From Natronoarchaeum philippinense (GTDB taxonomy: Archaea > Halobacteriota > Halobacteria > Halobacteriales > Natronoarchaeaceae), in contig NZ_OBEJ01000001.1 of NCBI RefSeq assembly GCF_900215575.1, positions 186,001 through 250,000 on the forward strand: 64,000 bases of DNA, written 5' to 3'. Position numbers and translations under genes: made by a program. Positions 1-8,633 of this stretch are shown here, piece by piece. Every line of letters begins with the position of its first letter. Positions within the stretch are counted from its first letter, which is position 1. The notes below the pieces were generated by a model, which did no database searches, was not told where the DNA came from, and saw nothing but the letters and a program-made list of their open reading frames with translations.

Positions 1-561
1 CATCCGAACGTCGAGCAGGACGACCAGCAGCGCGCCGACCACGTCGAACACGAGATCCAGCGCGGTGTCGCGCCAGCCGTAGTGGACCAGCACCGGTTCC
101 ACGTCGTACCGGCGTCCCACCTCGCGGGCAACCAGCTCGATCAGCTCCCAGAACACGCCGACGACGAACGTCGCGCCGACGGTCGCCGCGGCGACGAGCC
201 AGCCAGCGGCGGTCGGGGCCGCAACGAGCAACGCGGCGTACAGCAACGCGGCGACGAGCCCGGCCGAGAGCGTGTGCGTCAGCGAATCCCACCACGAGAT
301 CGTGTCGTAGGGGCCCAACATTCCGTAGGAGTGCAACAGCCCCGCCAGCGCGATCCAGAGCGGAAGCGCCGTTCCGAACCGAACGCCCGGCGTACCCGTT
401 GCTGCGAGAAGCAACTCGACGGCCGCCGGAAGCAGCGTCGCGGCCAGCGAGACGAGCGCGTTCACGGCCGCGGCGGCGTCGCCCCGCCGGAGCGCCACGG
501 CGAAGAGCGCGACGATGCCGGCCTGAAGTAGCACTACGCTCACGGATGCGATCCCAGTCAT
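1..561 (-). CDS. DUF2238/YjdF-like membrane protein, partial (3' end outside window)
   Basis: The reading frame is open from an ATG (559-561) to the left edge: 187 codons and no stop, so the C-terminus is missing. The protein is very hydrophobic, with about five or six membrane segments. Two conserved stretches stand out: WWDSLTHTLSAG near residue 95 and VGVFWELIELVARE near residue 140, followed by HYGWRDTALDLVFDVVGALL near the cut. Acidic and His residues inside membrane helices in this order are typical of the DUF2238 (YjdF) family, whose function is unknown. The next gene rightwards is on the same strand, 139 bases away. Family assignment is from memory of the motif pattern; no role can be given. 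Confidence 0.75.
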   Translation of the reverse strand, partial: MTGIASVSVVLLQAGIVALFAVALRRGDAAAAVNALVSLAATLLPAAVELLLAATGTPGVRFGTALPLWIALAGLLHSYGMLGPYDTISWWDSLTHTLSAGLVAALLYAALLVAAPTAAGWLVAAATVGATFVVGVFWELIELVAREVGRRYDVEPVLVHYGWRDTALDLVFDVVGALLVVLLDVRM

Positions 562-700
562 CGGTTCCTCGCTTCATCAGCGACCACTCCCGGGAACGAT
601 ATGGCTCTTTGGTGCGCACGCTGTGCTTCGGCGTCGCCCCGCCCGTCAGCGAGGACGAGGTGGGCTTCGGTCAGGGACGTGGACTGGCGACGGCCGACGC

Positions 701-1900
701 TCACCCCGTCCCGGCGTCGGTCCGGTCTCGCTCGGGCGGCACGTCTTCTTGCCGGTCGGCGACGCTCTCGGCGTACTCGTCGAGCGTGTGTTCCGGTTCG
801 ATCTCGGCGCGCTCCCGGTCCGGTCCGACTAGAACGGGGAGGATCATCCGGACGAACGCCACGATGAACAGCATCAGGAACGGCCCGAGGAAGATCCCCG
901 ACCAGCCAAACAGCGGCGGGCCGAACAGGTACGCGAACATCACCAGCCCGGTGTTGAGCATGCGGCCCGAGAGGTACGGCCGGATGTACGTCCGGACGAG
1001 GTTGTCGAACGCGACGATCATGACCGCGAGGAACACGAGCGGGAACCAGACCAGTTGCGGGTCGGTCGTCGCCGCCTGCGCCCCGAGAATGGCGGCGATG
1101 GTGACGTAGACGACCGATCGTCCCACCAGCGGGACGAGCGTGAACAGGCCGGTGACGACGGCGAACAACACCGCCGAGGGGATGGCGAGTCCGCCCGGGG
1201 CAAAGAGGTTAAACACCGTATAGACGATCGCCGAGAGGATGATGACCGCGAAGATCGTCATCGTGTAGCCGAAGTACACCGAACCCAGCCCCCGATCGAC
1301 GGTCGAGAGGTAGTCGACCGCTAGACTGTCCTCACCGAACACGTTCGTCTCGAACCAGTCCGCGATGTCGCGGGCGCTGATCAGCAGGAAAAACGCGATC
1401 AGCAGCGCGATAAAGAGATTGAAAAGCGTCGCGCCAACCGCGCCGAGCGCTCCGCCAACCGAGCCGATCAGCGTCTGGACCGACGGCTCTTGGATCAGCA
1501 CCAGCGTCGTGTCGTACACCTCTGACGGCGTGTTCGGGAGATCAGAGACCTGCACCGGCAACTGCGCGAGGATCCTATCGGCGGGAAGATTTGCGACCGT
1601 CCGCACCAGTTGGCCGAGTGCGACCAGCAGGATCGCGCCGATCATCGTGACGATCGGGACGACGAACAAGAACAGCGTCAGCGCCGCGGCGAGGCTCCGC
1701 GAGGCGATCCGTTCTTCGAGTCGCGCGGTGACCGGCCGCGCGACGTAGTAGACGAACAGTCCGAACACGAGCCACGGCAGGTACGCACGGACGACAAGCC
1801 CGAGCACTCCCAACAGCACGACGCCTAACAGCCACCATCCGAGGCGTTCGCGCCCCGCCCAGATCCGGACATCTCGAACCGATGAGTCTGTCTCGTCCAT
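701..1900 (-). CDS. AI-2E family transporter (PerM-like permease)
   Basis: The 399-residue protein has a short charged N-terminus and about eight hydrophobic segments, with the usual AI-2E layout: two N-terminal helices, a long amphipathic stretch (about residues 70-140), then paired helices ending in LFGWSGIFLGPFLMLFIVAF. Family members export or take up small molecules, and some run as Na+/H+ antiporters; the substrate here is unknown. The C-terminal 45 residues are acidic and cytosolic. The ATG at 1900 is preferred over an in-frame GTG at 1915 because a TATA-like TTAATG lies at 1924-1929, which puts the transcription start at about 1900 and makes the mRNA leaderless. Confidence 0.9.
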   Translation of the reverse strand: MDETDSSVRDVRIWAGRERLGWWLLGVVLLGVLGLVVRAYLPWLVFGLFVYYVARPVTARLEERIASRSLAAALTLFLFVVPIVTMIGAILLVALGQLVRTVANLPADRILAQLPVQVSDLPNTPSEVYDTTLVLIQEPSVQTLIGSVGGALGAVGATLFNLFIALLIAFFLLISARDIADWFETNVFGEDSLAVDYLSTVDRGLGSVYFGYTMTIFAVIILSAIVYTVFNLFAPGGLAIPSAVLFAVVTGLFTLVPLVGRSVVYVTIAAILGAQAATTDPQLVWFPLVFLAVMIVAFDNLVRTYIRPYLSGRMLNTGLVMFAYLFGPPLFGWSGIFLGPFLMLFIVAFVRMILPVLVGPDRERAEIEPEHTLDEYAESVADRQEDVPPERDRTDAGTG

Positions 1901-1923
1901 GCGGAAAGCTACCACTTCAGCGG

Positions 1924-1929
1924 CATTAA
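1924..1929 (-). promoter_or_regulatory. TATA-like box of the AI-2E transporter gene
   Basis: TTAATG on the minus strand, centred about 26 bases from the ATG at 1900. This is the archaeal distance between TATA box and transcription start, and implies a leaderless transcript. Confidence 0.5.
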
Positions 1930-2011
1930 CCGAAGTTCATCGTTCGGCTGAGCTTTCGGTAAACGGAGACATTTCGCGCCGCGAAGAGGATCTAGCTCGG
2001 AGGTGGGTCGT

Positions 2012-2233
2012 TCAGTCCGAGTCGGTGGACTGACGCTTTTCGGTGACTTCCTTGACGCGGGACTCGACGCCGACGCGTTTCTCGCCGATCGTCGCGCCGA
2101 TCAGACCGCCCAGTGCCGCCCCGCTGCTCGCGGCGTTTCGGCTGACTAACCCGCCCAACGCAGCGCCGATGGCGGCGCCGACTGCGGCGTGGCGCGCTCG
2201 ACTCAACGCACGTTTGAGACTTGGGAGCTCCAT
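2012..2233 (-). CDS. Small glycine-zipper protein
   Basis: A 73-residue protein with a basic N-terminus (MELPSLKRALSRARH), a Gly/Ala-rich central segment of GxxxG spacing (AAIGAALGGL, then GAALGGLIGATIG) and an acidic, polar tail. The centre could form a helical hairpin in or on the membrane. A TATA-like TTTATT at 2258-2263 puts the transcription start on the ATG. Proteins of this kind are common in haloarchaea and have no known role. Confidence 0.75.
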   Translation of the reverse strand: MELPSLKRALSRARHAAVGAAIGAALGGLVSRNAASSGAALGGLIGATIGEKRVGVESRVKEVTEKRQSTDSD

Positions 2234-2257
2234 ACCGCTATGTTCGGCGTTGTAACG

Positions 2258-2263
2258 AATAAA
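2258..2263 (-). promoter_or_regulatory. TATA-like box of the glycine-zipper gene
   Basis: TTTATT on the minus strand, centre 27 bases upstream of the ATG at 2233; it supports leaderless expression of this small gene as a real transcription unit. Confidence 0.55.
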
Positions 2264-2347
2264 CGTACCCCCGAACCGACCTGTTCTCGCTGGTGCAAGT
2301 CAGAACGGGCCGGAAACGACCGATCCACTCGTCACGGCCACGCGGCG

Positions 2348-3721
2348 TCACGCCCCCGCGTCGGCGCGTTCGGCCATCATCGAGGCGGCGGTGTCGGCCC
2401 AGTCGCCCCACCGGAATCCCGCGGCAGCGACGAGCGCCCACCACGCGTAACAGAGGATCATTCCGGCGTAGACACCGGCGAGACCGAATCCCAGCGTGAC
2501 GCCGGCGACGTACGAAAAGCCGAGCATGAAGCCGAACGTCCCGCTGAAGTTGGCGTAAAACGGCGTCCGGGTGTCGCCAGCGCCGCGCAGGCTCCCCGCG
2601 AACGGGAAGAAGACGCCGAAGGAAAGCATCGAGACGCCGAACACCCGTGCGAAGGTTGCGGCGTACTGGCGGGTGGCGGCGTCGCTGGTGAACACGCCAG
2701 CCAGCGGGTCGGCGCCCACGACGAGGACGCCGCCCGCGGCGCCAAGCGTCAGGACGCTAAGGGCGGCGATCGCACGGCCGGCGAAGCGGGCGCCCTCGGC
2801 GTCGCCCTCGCCCAAGGACTGGCCGACGACGATGCTCGCGGCGACGTTGTACGACCGGTACAGCGGCCCGGCGAGTTGCTGGTAGATCCGCCGGCCGATG
2901 TGGTAGCCGGCGTTCACGTCGGTGCCGAACGTGAGCAGGAGGGCGTTGAACGGGAAGTTCGCAACCGACGTGCTCATCCCCTCCGCGAAGTTCGGCAGGC
3001 TCACCGCGACGAGTTGGCGGGTGATCGTGCGATCGGCCGGTCGCCGCAAGATGGGGTCGGTCTGGGCGCTGAGAAACGCCAGCCCGAACGCGGCGGCCTC
3101 GAACGTCCGGCTGACGGCGGTCGCCACGCCGACGCCGACGACGCCAAGTTCCGGCAGCGCGCCGATGCCGAGTCCCAGTCCGACGGTGCCGGCGATGTTG
3201 AGCGCGTTCACGCCGACGTTGACGAGCATCGGCGTCCGCGTGTCGCCGGTCCCCTGCAACGATCGGGCGCCGACCAGTCCGACGATGCGCATCGGCGCCG
3301 CCGCGAACACGATCGCCAGATAGGTCCCGCCCATCTCGACGACCGCGGGCTTGGCGCCAAGCAGCGCGATCAACGGCCGCGCGGCGACGAGGCCGACGGC
3401 GACCAGCGGGAGGCCGACGAGAAATCCGATCAGCAACGCCTGCGTGATCGCCTGATCGCGGGTGTCGACATCGCCCCGGCCGGTGTCCTGACTCGACAGC
3501 GCGATGGCGCCCGAGCCCAACCCGAGCCCGGCGCGCAGGGGGACTTGCGCGTACAGATCGGCGAGTCCGACCGCGGCGACGGCGGCCGGCGAGAACAGCC
3601 CCGTGACGATCACGTCGACCGTCCGCATCAGCGTGTTGAACGTCTGCTGGACGGCGATCGGCCACGACAGCGCGATCGTCCGTCGCCAGAGCGCCAGCAC
3701 GCGCTGCCGGAGGCCGTCCAT
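2348..3721 (-). CDS. MATE family efflux transporter
   Basis: The 457-residue protein matches the usual length and twelve-helix plan of MATE (multidrug and toxic compound extrusion) antiporters, which export cationic compounds against Na+ or H+. The two halves are recognisable: the first begins with ALSWPIAVQQTFNTLMRTVD and contains LGSGAIALSSQDTGRGD; the second begins near residue 230 with SLPNFAEGMSTSVANFPFN and contains FFPFAGSLRGAGDTRTPFYA, the counterpart of LVGARSLQGTGDTRTPMLVN in the first half. This internal duplication is diagnostic. The drug or metabolite exported cannot be read from the sequence. Confidence 0.93.
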   Translation of the reverse strand: MDGLRQRVLALWRRTIALSWPIAVQQTFNTLMRTVDVIVTGLFSPAAVAAVGLADLYAQVPLRAGLGLGSGAIALSSQDTGRGDVDTRDQAITQALLIGFLVGLPLVAVGLVAARPLIALLGAKPAVVEMGGTYLAIVFAAAPMRIVGLVGARSLQGTGDTRTPMLVNVGVNALNIAGTVGLGLGIGALPELGVVGVGVATAVSRTFEAAAFGLAFLSAQTDPILRRPADRTITRQLVAVSLPNFAEGMSTSVANFPFNALLLTFGTDVNAGYHIGRRIYQQLAGPLYRSYNVAASIVVGQSLGEGDAEGARFAGRAIAALSVLTLGAAGGVLVVGADPLAGVFTSDAATRQYAATFARVFGVSMLSFGVFFPFAGSLRGAGDTRTPFYANFSGTFGFMLGFSYVAGVTLGFGLAGVYAGMILCYAWWALVAAAGFRWGDWADTAASMMAERADAGA

Positions 3722-3808
3722 ACAACGCCGAAAGTCGAATCCACGAATGAGCCTGACGGTCGCGGACGCGCTGGCTGGATCTCGGCTCGGCGACCCGTGG
3801 GGCCGCTT

Positions 3809-4195
3809 TCAGACGATCCCGCGAGCCAGCGATCCCAGCAGCGGCAAGCCAACGGCGGCGCCGACGGTGACGTAGACGATCGGGCGCATCTCGGGGACCA
3901 GCAGGGCGGCGTCGCCGATCGAGACGGCGAACGCGACCAGCACGAGGACGCCGAACGCCAGCGCGTATGCGACCCCGCGCCGGATGCTGGGCGCGACCAG
4001 CGCGACCAGCGCGCCGGCTGCCACGAGCCCGAGCCAGTGGAGCCACGCGAGCACCAGTCCCAGCGCGGCCGCCCCAGCGAGCGCGACGGCGTGGGATCGC
4101 CGCTGCGTCCGCGCCAGATCTAGGGTTTCGCGCAATCGGTCGGCGGCGTCGGTCGAATTCGATTTGCTGCCACCACTTGCGTCGCGCTGGCTCAT
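3809..4195 (-). CDS. Conserved small membrane protein
   Basis: A 128-residue protein with a soluble, Ser-rich N-terminus of about 35 residues (with a short amphipathic stretch DRLRETLDLARTQRR) and then four hydrophobic segments. I do not recognise the family. Its start codon overlaps the stop of the penicillin-acylase-type gene upstream (4192-4195, ATGA), so the two are translationally coupled and probably act together or at the same membrane. Confidence 0.75.
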   Translation of the reverse strand: MSQRDASGGSKSNSTDAADRLRETLDLARTQRRSHAVALAGAAALGLVLAWLHWLGLVAAGALVALVAPSIRRGVAYALAFGVLVLVAFAVSIGDAALLVPEMRPIVYVTVGAAVGLPLLGSLARGIV

Positions 4196-6669
4196 GAGGA
4201 CTCACCCTCAAACGTCACGGTCTCGCCGGCGTCGATCGTCCGGTCCATCGGCTTCTGGTCGTTGTCGAGCCAGCGTTCGAACTGGTCGTCGTAGTGCTCA
4301 GAGAAGTAATCGCCCGAGTTCCCGCCGGGCAGGATCGCCGTCGCGTCGCCGCCCGGTTCGACGACCATGCGCCAACTGGAGCCGACGGCCGAGTCGACGC
4401 GGTAGTTCTTGACCGTCGCCGGCGAGCCGTCGGCCGGGAGCGTGTCGTAGTTGAGAAACGGCGCCTGCGCGCCGAAGGGGTGGTCGATCGCCCGCGTCGA
4501 GTTCCAGTCGCCGTAGACCGACCAGCCCTCGTCGTCGATCTCGTCGAGCGCGTCGCCAAGCGCGGCGATCATCGTCTCGGCGCGAGAGCGATCGTCGTAC
4601 AGCGCGCTGTCGGCCGACAGCGTGGCGAGCACCCAGTCGTTGGGGTAGTACGACTCGCCGAGATCGGCGTCGGAAAACGTCGGCTCGACGGTGCGTTCGC
4701 GGAAGTGGTCCATCCACCGGGCGAACACCAGCGCGCCCCGGGAGTCCCGGTCCATCCGGCGGTTCCACTCCGAGAGCGTACTGGCTGCCTCGGTGAGCCG
4801 GTCGTCGGCATCGCCCCGGTTCTCGACCGCTGCGACCAACTCGGGCACGAGCTGGTCGGCGCGCCCGTCGCGCACGTCGCTCTGGAGGTTGCGGTGGAAC
4901 TCGTGATCGATCGCCTCGCCCTCGGCGACGGCGCCGTCGAGGCGCTCGTAGATCCGCCCGCCTCGGTACGGCGTCGCGTAGTCGGCGCCGACGTAGTGGA
5001 GAGGGTCGTCGGCGACGCGCTGGTTGGCCGTCGCCAGCGCGTCCGGGTCGATCGCGTGGGGCTTCTCCTCGAAGGGGACGAAGCCGTCCCACGAGGAGCG
5101 ACCGAACGGCTCGAACCCCTCCCACTCGCCCTCGCCGGCCGAGCCGTCGAAGATCCGGTCGCCCCGGACCTCCTCGCCGTCGATCCGGCGGATCGGGAGC
5201 TTGCCGGTCGCGTAGTACATTGTCCGGCCGTCAGCATCGGCGTACACCAAGTTCTGCGTCGGCAGGTCGAACTTGCGCGTCGACTCTCGGAGGTCCTCCA
5301 GCCCGCCGCTCCGGCCGAATTCCTCGATCGCTATCGTCGTCCGGGTCGCGGTGTGGCCGGTCCACGCGACGCCGACGCGCCGGCCCTCGCGCTCGATCAT
5401 CGGCCCGTGAACGGTCTTTTTTACGTCGAGGGGTCGGTTCTCTCCGCCGGCGACTTCGATTTCGCGCTCCTCGACCTCGAACTCGCGCCACTCGCCGCGG
5501 TAGCGATACCGTTCGCCCGCGTCGTCGACCTCGTAGCGATAGCAATCCAGCACGTCGGCGCCGACGTTGGTAAAGGACCAGACGCCGCTGTCGTTCGCGC
5601 CCGCGATGACGAAGGGGACGCCGGGGAACGTCGCCCCCCGCACGGAGCGCTCGGGCGTCTCGACGTGTTGCTCGTACCACACCGGCGGCGCCATCAACGA
5701 GAGGTGGGGATCGTAGGCAAGCAGTGGGACGCCGCTGTCGGTGTGCTCGCCCGAGACGACCCAACTGTTCGAGCCGACGCCGGTCGGCGTCTCGAACCCC
5801 GAGAGCCACTCGGTCAGATCGGCGTCGATCGGGGCGGAACGCTCGGTCTCGGCCGGCTCGGAATCGCCCGTCTCGGCCGGCTCGGAGCGTTCGGACACGG
5901 CGGCGCTCCCGGCGTCCTGCTCGGCGTCGTCACTGTTGCTGCTCGCCCCGGCGACGCCGCCGACGCCCTCCGTCGACTCCCTGAGGATCGGCACGTCGTG
6001 ATCGAGCCGCTGGGGGTACAGTTCCGCGAGGAGATCCTCGCCGAGTCGATCCCGAAGCAGCGCCCGTCGGAGTTCGACGAAGCTCCCGGTCAGGTCCCAC
6101 GAGATCTGCTTTTCCATCAGCATCGAGTCCGCGGGCGTCCACGGGCGGGGCTCGTAGCCCAGCAGCTCGAACTCCAGTTGGAGCCGCTCGTTCTCGAACG
6201 CCGCGTTGACGCCGTCGACGTACGCCTCGACGAGCGGTGCGACCCGGGTCTCGGAAACGAACTCCCACGTCGCTTCGGCGGCGCCGGCGAAGTCCATCGC
6301 GGCGTAGAACTCGTCGCTCTCGACGGTCGCCTCGCCGGCGACCTCCGAAAGCTGGCCGCGCATCTGGCGGCGCTGAAGGTCGAGTTGGAACCCCCGATCG
6401 AACGCCTGCACGTAGCCGACCGCGAAGTAGGCCGCTCGCTCGTCGTCGGCGTCGACGTGGGGCACGCCGTCGTCGTCGACGTGCAGACTGGCGTCACCGT
6501 AGGGACTCTCGACGCTGTCGGGAAGCGACCGATCGGCGGCGTCCCAAGCGTCGCCAGACAGCGGCGCGAACTGGTCGAGCAATCCCGCGGCCGAGGAAAG
6601 CGAGAGTCCACCGACGCCGGCCGCGAGGGCGCCGGCGAGGACCGCGCGTCGCGTAGTGTTGTCAGTCAA
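4192..6669 (-). CDS. Tat-exported penicillin acylase family Ntn-hydrolase
   Basis: An 825-residue precursor. The N-terminus has a Tat signal (NTTRRAVLAGALAAG then a hydrophobic stretch), so it is exported folded. Penicillin/acyl-homoserine-lactone acylases are processed into alpha and beta subunits; the beta chain starts at the catalytic Ser, seen here in GVGSNSWVVSG near residue 300. Just before it lies an acidic low-complexity stretch (about 240-285, with repeated SEPAET) in the position of the excised spacer peptide. The beta part keeps PHLSLMAPPVWYEQHV, IAGANDSGVWSFTNVGAD and the late GSSWRMVVEPGGD and GGNSGDYFSEHYDDQF blocks. It likely hydrolyses amide bonds of acylated compounds outside the cell. 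The start codon is TTG (6667-6669), supported by a TATA box at 6696-6701. Confidence 0.92.
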   Translation of the reverse strand: MTDNTTRRAVLAGALAAGVGGLSLSSAAGLLDQFAPLSGDAWDAADRSLPDSVESPYGDASLHVDDDGVPHVDADDERAAYFAVGYVQAFDRGFQLDLQRRQMRGQLSEVAGEATVESDEFYAAMDFAGAAEATWEFVSETRVAPLVEAYVDGVNAAFENERLQLEFELLGYEPRPWTPADSMLMEKQISWDLTGSFVELRRALLRDRLGEDLLAELYPQRLDHDVPILRESTEGVGGVAGASSNSDDAEQDAGSAAVSERSEPAETGDSEPAETERSAPIDADLTEWLSGFETPTGVGSNSWVVSGEHTDSGVPLLAYDPHLSLMAPPVWYEQHVETPERSVRGATFPGVPFVIAGANDSGVWSFTNVGADVLDCYRYEVDDAGERYRYRGEWREFEVEEREIEVAGGENRPLDVKKTVHGPMIEREGRRVGVAWTGHTATRTTIAIEEFGRSGGLEDLRESTRKFDLPTQNLVYADADGRTMYYATGKLPIRRIDGEEVRGDRIFDGSAGEGEWEGFEPFGRSSWDGFVPFEEKPHAIDPDALATANQRVADDPLHYVGADYATPYRGGRIYERLDGAVAEGEAIDHEFHRNLQSDVRDGRADQLVPELVAAVENRGDADDRLTEAASTLSEWNRRMDRDSRGALVFARWMDHFRERTVEPTFSDADLGESYYPNDWVLATLSADSALYDDRSRAETMIAALGDALDEIDDEGWSVYGDWNSTRAIDHPFGAQAPFLNYDTLPADGSPATVKNYRVDSAVGSSWRMVVEPGGDATAILPGGNSGDYFSEHYDDQFERWLDNDQKPMDRTIDAGETVTFEGESS

Positions 6670-6695
6670 TACGAAAACGCTGTGGCCAGTTCCTC

Positions 6696-6701
6696 ATTAT
6701 A
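6696..6701 (-). promoter_or_regulatory. TATA box of the penicillin acylase gene; supports a TTG start
   Basis: TATAAT on the minus strand, centred 29 bases upstream of the TTG at 6669. No ATG or GTG lies at the right distance, so a nearly leaderless transcript starting on TTG is the best reading. Confidence 0.5.
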
Positions 6702-6711
6702 ATTGCGGTGA

Positions 6712-7290
6712 TTACTCGCCACGGCCGACCGCCGCGCCGAGCGCACCGCCGACCGAACCGAACGCGAGGGGATAGACGACGCCGGCCAGCAACACGGCGG
6801 TGATCGCGTCGGGACCGATCTGTCCCTCACCGACCGCGTAGCCGAACACGAGAATGCCAAGCACCGCCAGCGGGAGATAGCCCGCGACGACGCCAGCGCC
6901 GGTTCGGGCGCCGTCTGCAGCCGATCGCGCTCCCGAGAACGCGGCCGCTGCGACGCCGGCGCCGAGCAACAGCAGGGGTGGCACCAGAAACAGCAGGGCC
7001 ATCGATCCGCCGTCGGCGTTCGCCACGAAGTTCTGGGTCTGCGTGCCGCCGAAGGTCGGTATCGTCGTCTCGACGAAGTGTGAGTTATAGAAGAGCCACC
7101 CGACCGCCTTCCAGGCGGGGATTGGGTCGCCGCCGAACAGTTCGGCGACGGCGTTGAACCCCGAGAGGCGCTCCTCGACGGAGCTGCGCATCGAGACGTA
7201 CGTCACGAGATAGCCGCCGAGGTAGGCCGCGACGCCGGTCAGCGCTCCGATCCCGATCGTCCGCCCGTCCGTTCGATCTGTGTAGCTCAC
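6712..7290 (-). CDS. Conserved haloarchaeal membrane protein (DUF7978-like)
   Basis: 192 residues from a GTG at 7290. The frame stays open far upstream but that extension is Arg-rich shadow sequence. A CTATTTG box at 7313-7319 places the transcription start at the GTG. There are about five membrane segments; the stretch between helices 1 and 2 carries SSVEERLSGFNAVAELFGGD and AWKAVGWLFYNSHFVETT, which I recall as conserved in a haloarchaeal family without known function (numbered DUF7978 from memory). The last helix is followed by only a few residues (GRGE). It is divergent from the 7405 gene. Confidence 0.75.
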   Translation of the reverse strand: MSYTDRTDGRTIGIGALTGVAAYLGGYLVTYVSMRSSVEERLSGFNAVAELFGGDPIPAWKAVGWLFYNSHFVETTIPTFGGTQTQNFVANADGGSMALLFLVPPLLLLGAGVAAAAFSGARSAADGARTGAGVVAGYLPLAVLGILVFGYAVGEGQIGPDAITAVLLAGVVYPLAFGSVGGALGAAVGRGE

Positions 7291-7312
7291 ACAGTGGCCT
7301 GTCCCACCGGCG

Positions 7313-7319
7313 TCAAATA
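7313..7319 (-). promoter_or_regulatory. TATA-like box fixing the GTG start at 7290
   Basis: CTATTTG on the minus strand, centred 26 bases from the GTG at 7290. It excludes the longer upstream extension of the reading frame. Confidence 0.5.
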
Positions 7320-7375
7320 GTTGGCGGCCTCTCTGTCCCCCGCAGCGGCGTCTCGGCGCCGATCCGACGCGCCGA

Positions 7376-7380
7376 TTTAT
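7376..7380 (+). promoter_or_regulatory. TATA-like box fixing the ATG start at 7405
   Basis: TTTAT at 7376-7380 lies 26-27 bases upstream of the ATG at 7405, so the mRNA should be leaderless. Only about 55 bases separate it from the divergent promoter at 7313. Confidence 0.5.
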
Positions 7381-7404
7381 CGGCTTGCGTGGCGTACTTC
7401 CCGT

Positions 7405-8295
7405 ATGATTCTCCCACTGCGTCCCGCGCCGTCGAAGCGACGCTGGGTCGCCGTCGGCGTCCTCGCGGCGCTGGCCGGCGTCGTGGTCGTCGCCGCACGA
7501 CGGGCTCGGAACGTCCCGCCCGCGCGCTCGCGGCTGCTCGAGAGCGAGCGCGCGCACGTTCGGGCCGACCGCCGGTTCGATCCCGACGACGTTGCCGACC
7601 TCCCCGACCCGGTGCGCCGGTACTTCGAAGCGGCGATCGAGCCGGGCTGTCCCGTTGTCCGCACCGCCCGGATCGAACAGCGTGGTGAGTTCCGCCTCGG
7701 CGACGCGTCGTCGCCGTGGAAGCGCTTGAGCGCCGTCCAGCACGTCACGACCGACCCGCCGGGGTTCGTCTGGGACGCCACGGTTCGGCTGGCACCGCTC
7801 GTTCCCGTCCGTGTCGTCGACGCCTACGTCGACGGCCGGGGCTCACTTCGCGCCCGGATCGGGTCGCTACTCACCGTTGCCGAGCCAGAGCCGTCGCCGG
7901 AACTCGATGCCGGCGAACTCCAGCGCTACCTCGCCGAGGCGGTCTGGTATCCGACCGCCTTGCTTCCCGCCGACGGCGTCTCGTGGGAAGCGCTCGACGA
8001 TCGCTCGGCTCGCGCGACACTCACCCACCGCGAGACGACGGTCTCGCTCACCTTCCATTTCGGCGACGACGACCTCGTCGAGCGCGTCGTCGCCGAGGAC
8101 CGCCCGCGTGCGGTCGACGACGGCTTCGAGCCGACCCGATGGATCGGGCAGTTCAGAGAGTACGAGTCACGGAACGGTCTTTGCGTTCCAACCGAGGCCG
8201 AGGTCGCGTGGACGCTCCCCGACGGCGAGCTGCCGTACTGGCGCGCCCAGATCACGGCGGTCGAGCACTCGCCGCTCGCTGACGCCCCACAGTAA
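7405..8295 (+). CDS. DUF6544/DUF6920-like protein with one N-terminal membrane helix
   Basis: 296 residues. A basic start (PAPSKRRW) precedes one membrane helix (WVAVGVLAALAGVVVVAARR), then a soluble domain. The domain has the family hallmarks LPDPVRRYFEAAI, QHVTTDPPGFVWDA and a C-terminal WTLPDGELPYWRAQIT. These proteins are common in bacteria and haloarchaea and have no assigned reaction; the fold may bind a lipid or other hydrophobic ligand, which is speculation. The stop TAA overlaps the ATG of the next frame (TAATG), so the small zinc-ribbon gene behind it is likely co-translated. Family number from memory. Confidence 0.8.
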   Translation: MILPLRPAPSKRRWVAVGVLAALAGVVVVAARRARNVPPARSRLLESERAHVRADRRFDPDDVADLPDPVRRYFEAAIEPGCPVVRTARIEQRGEFRLGDASSPWKRLSAVQHVTTDPPGFVWDATVRLAPLVPVRVVDAYVDGRGSLRARIGSLLTVAEPEPSPELDAGELQRYLAEAVWYPTALLPADGVSWEALDDRSARATLTHRETTVSLTFHFGDDDLVERVVAEDRPRAVDDGFEPTRWIGQFREYESRNGLCVPTEAEVAWTLPDGELPYWRAQITAVEHSPLADAPQ

Positions 8296-8507
8296 TGAGG
8301 TGTCGCGTTGCACACGCCCATATGGCACATACGCCAGAAGAACCCACGCGGTACGTCTGCACGGGCTGTCAGTCGGTATTCGCTGGAACCGCTCACTCCG
8401 AAAACGGGAGCCATTCCTTCGAGGCGCCCGCCGAGTGTGCGGCCTGTGGCGCGTCGTCGTTCGTCGAGTTCGCCCACTGGACCCACGAGTCCGCGAGCCA
8501 GTCGTAG
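8295..8507 (+). CDS. Small zinc-ribbon protein
   Basis: 70 residues from the ATG that overlaps the preceding stop, or 61 from the ATG at 8322 (MAHTPEEPTRYVC), which looks more natural as an N-terminus. Two CxxC knuckles (YVCTGCQ and ECAACGASS), 29 residues apart, would bind one zinc ion. Haloarchaea encode many such small zinc-finger proteins, some of which affect motility or biofilm formation; nothing here points to a partner apart from the upstream gene. Confidence 0.7.
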   Translation: MRCRVAHAHMAHTPEEPTRYVCTGCQSVFAGTAHSENGSHSFEAPAECAACGASSFVEFAHWTHESASQS

Positions 8508-8633
8508 GGCCCGCACTCGCCGTCGGTAGCGGCGTCCGGACGCCGCGGTCGCCGCGGCGCCGACGCAGGACCACCGCAGCGCCAGCGCCGCGAGTAGGCA
8601 ACCATTAGTTTACCCGGGTCCGTACGCCCGGTC

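Noticed and set aside
2189-4123. Very long open frame on the plus strand opposite the MATE exporter
   Set aside because: Its translation is Arg/Gly/Asp-rich without hydrophobic or motif structure, and the minus strand encodes a clear MATE transporter. Such shadows are common at this GC content.
4294-6702. 802-codon open frame on the plus strand opposite the penicillin acylase
   Set aside because: Antisense shadow: the minus-strand protein has all Ntn-hydrolase landmarks and a Tat signal, the plus-strand one has none.
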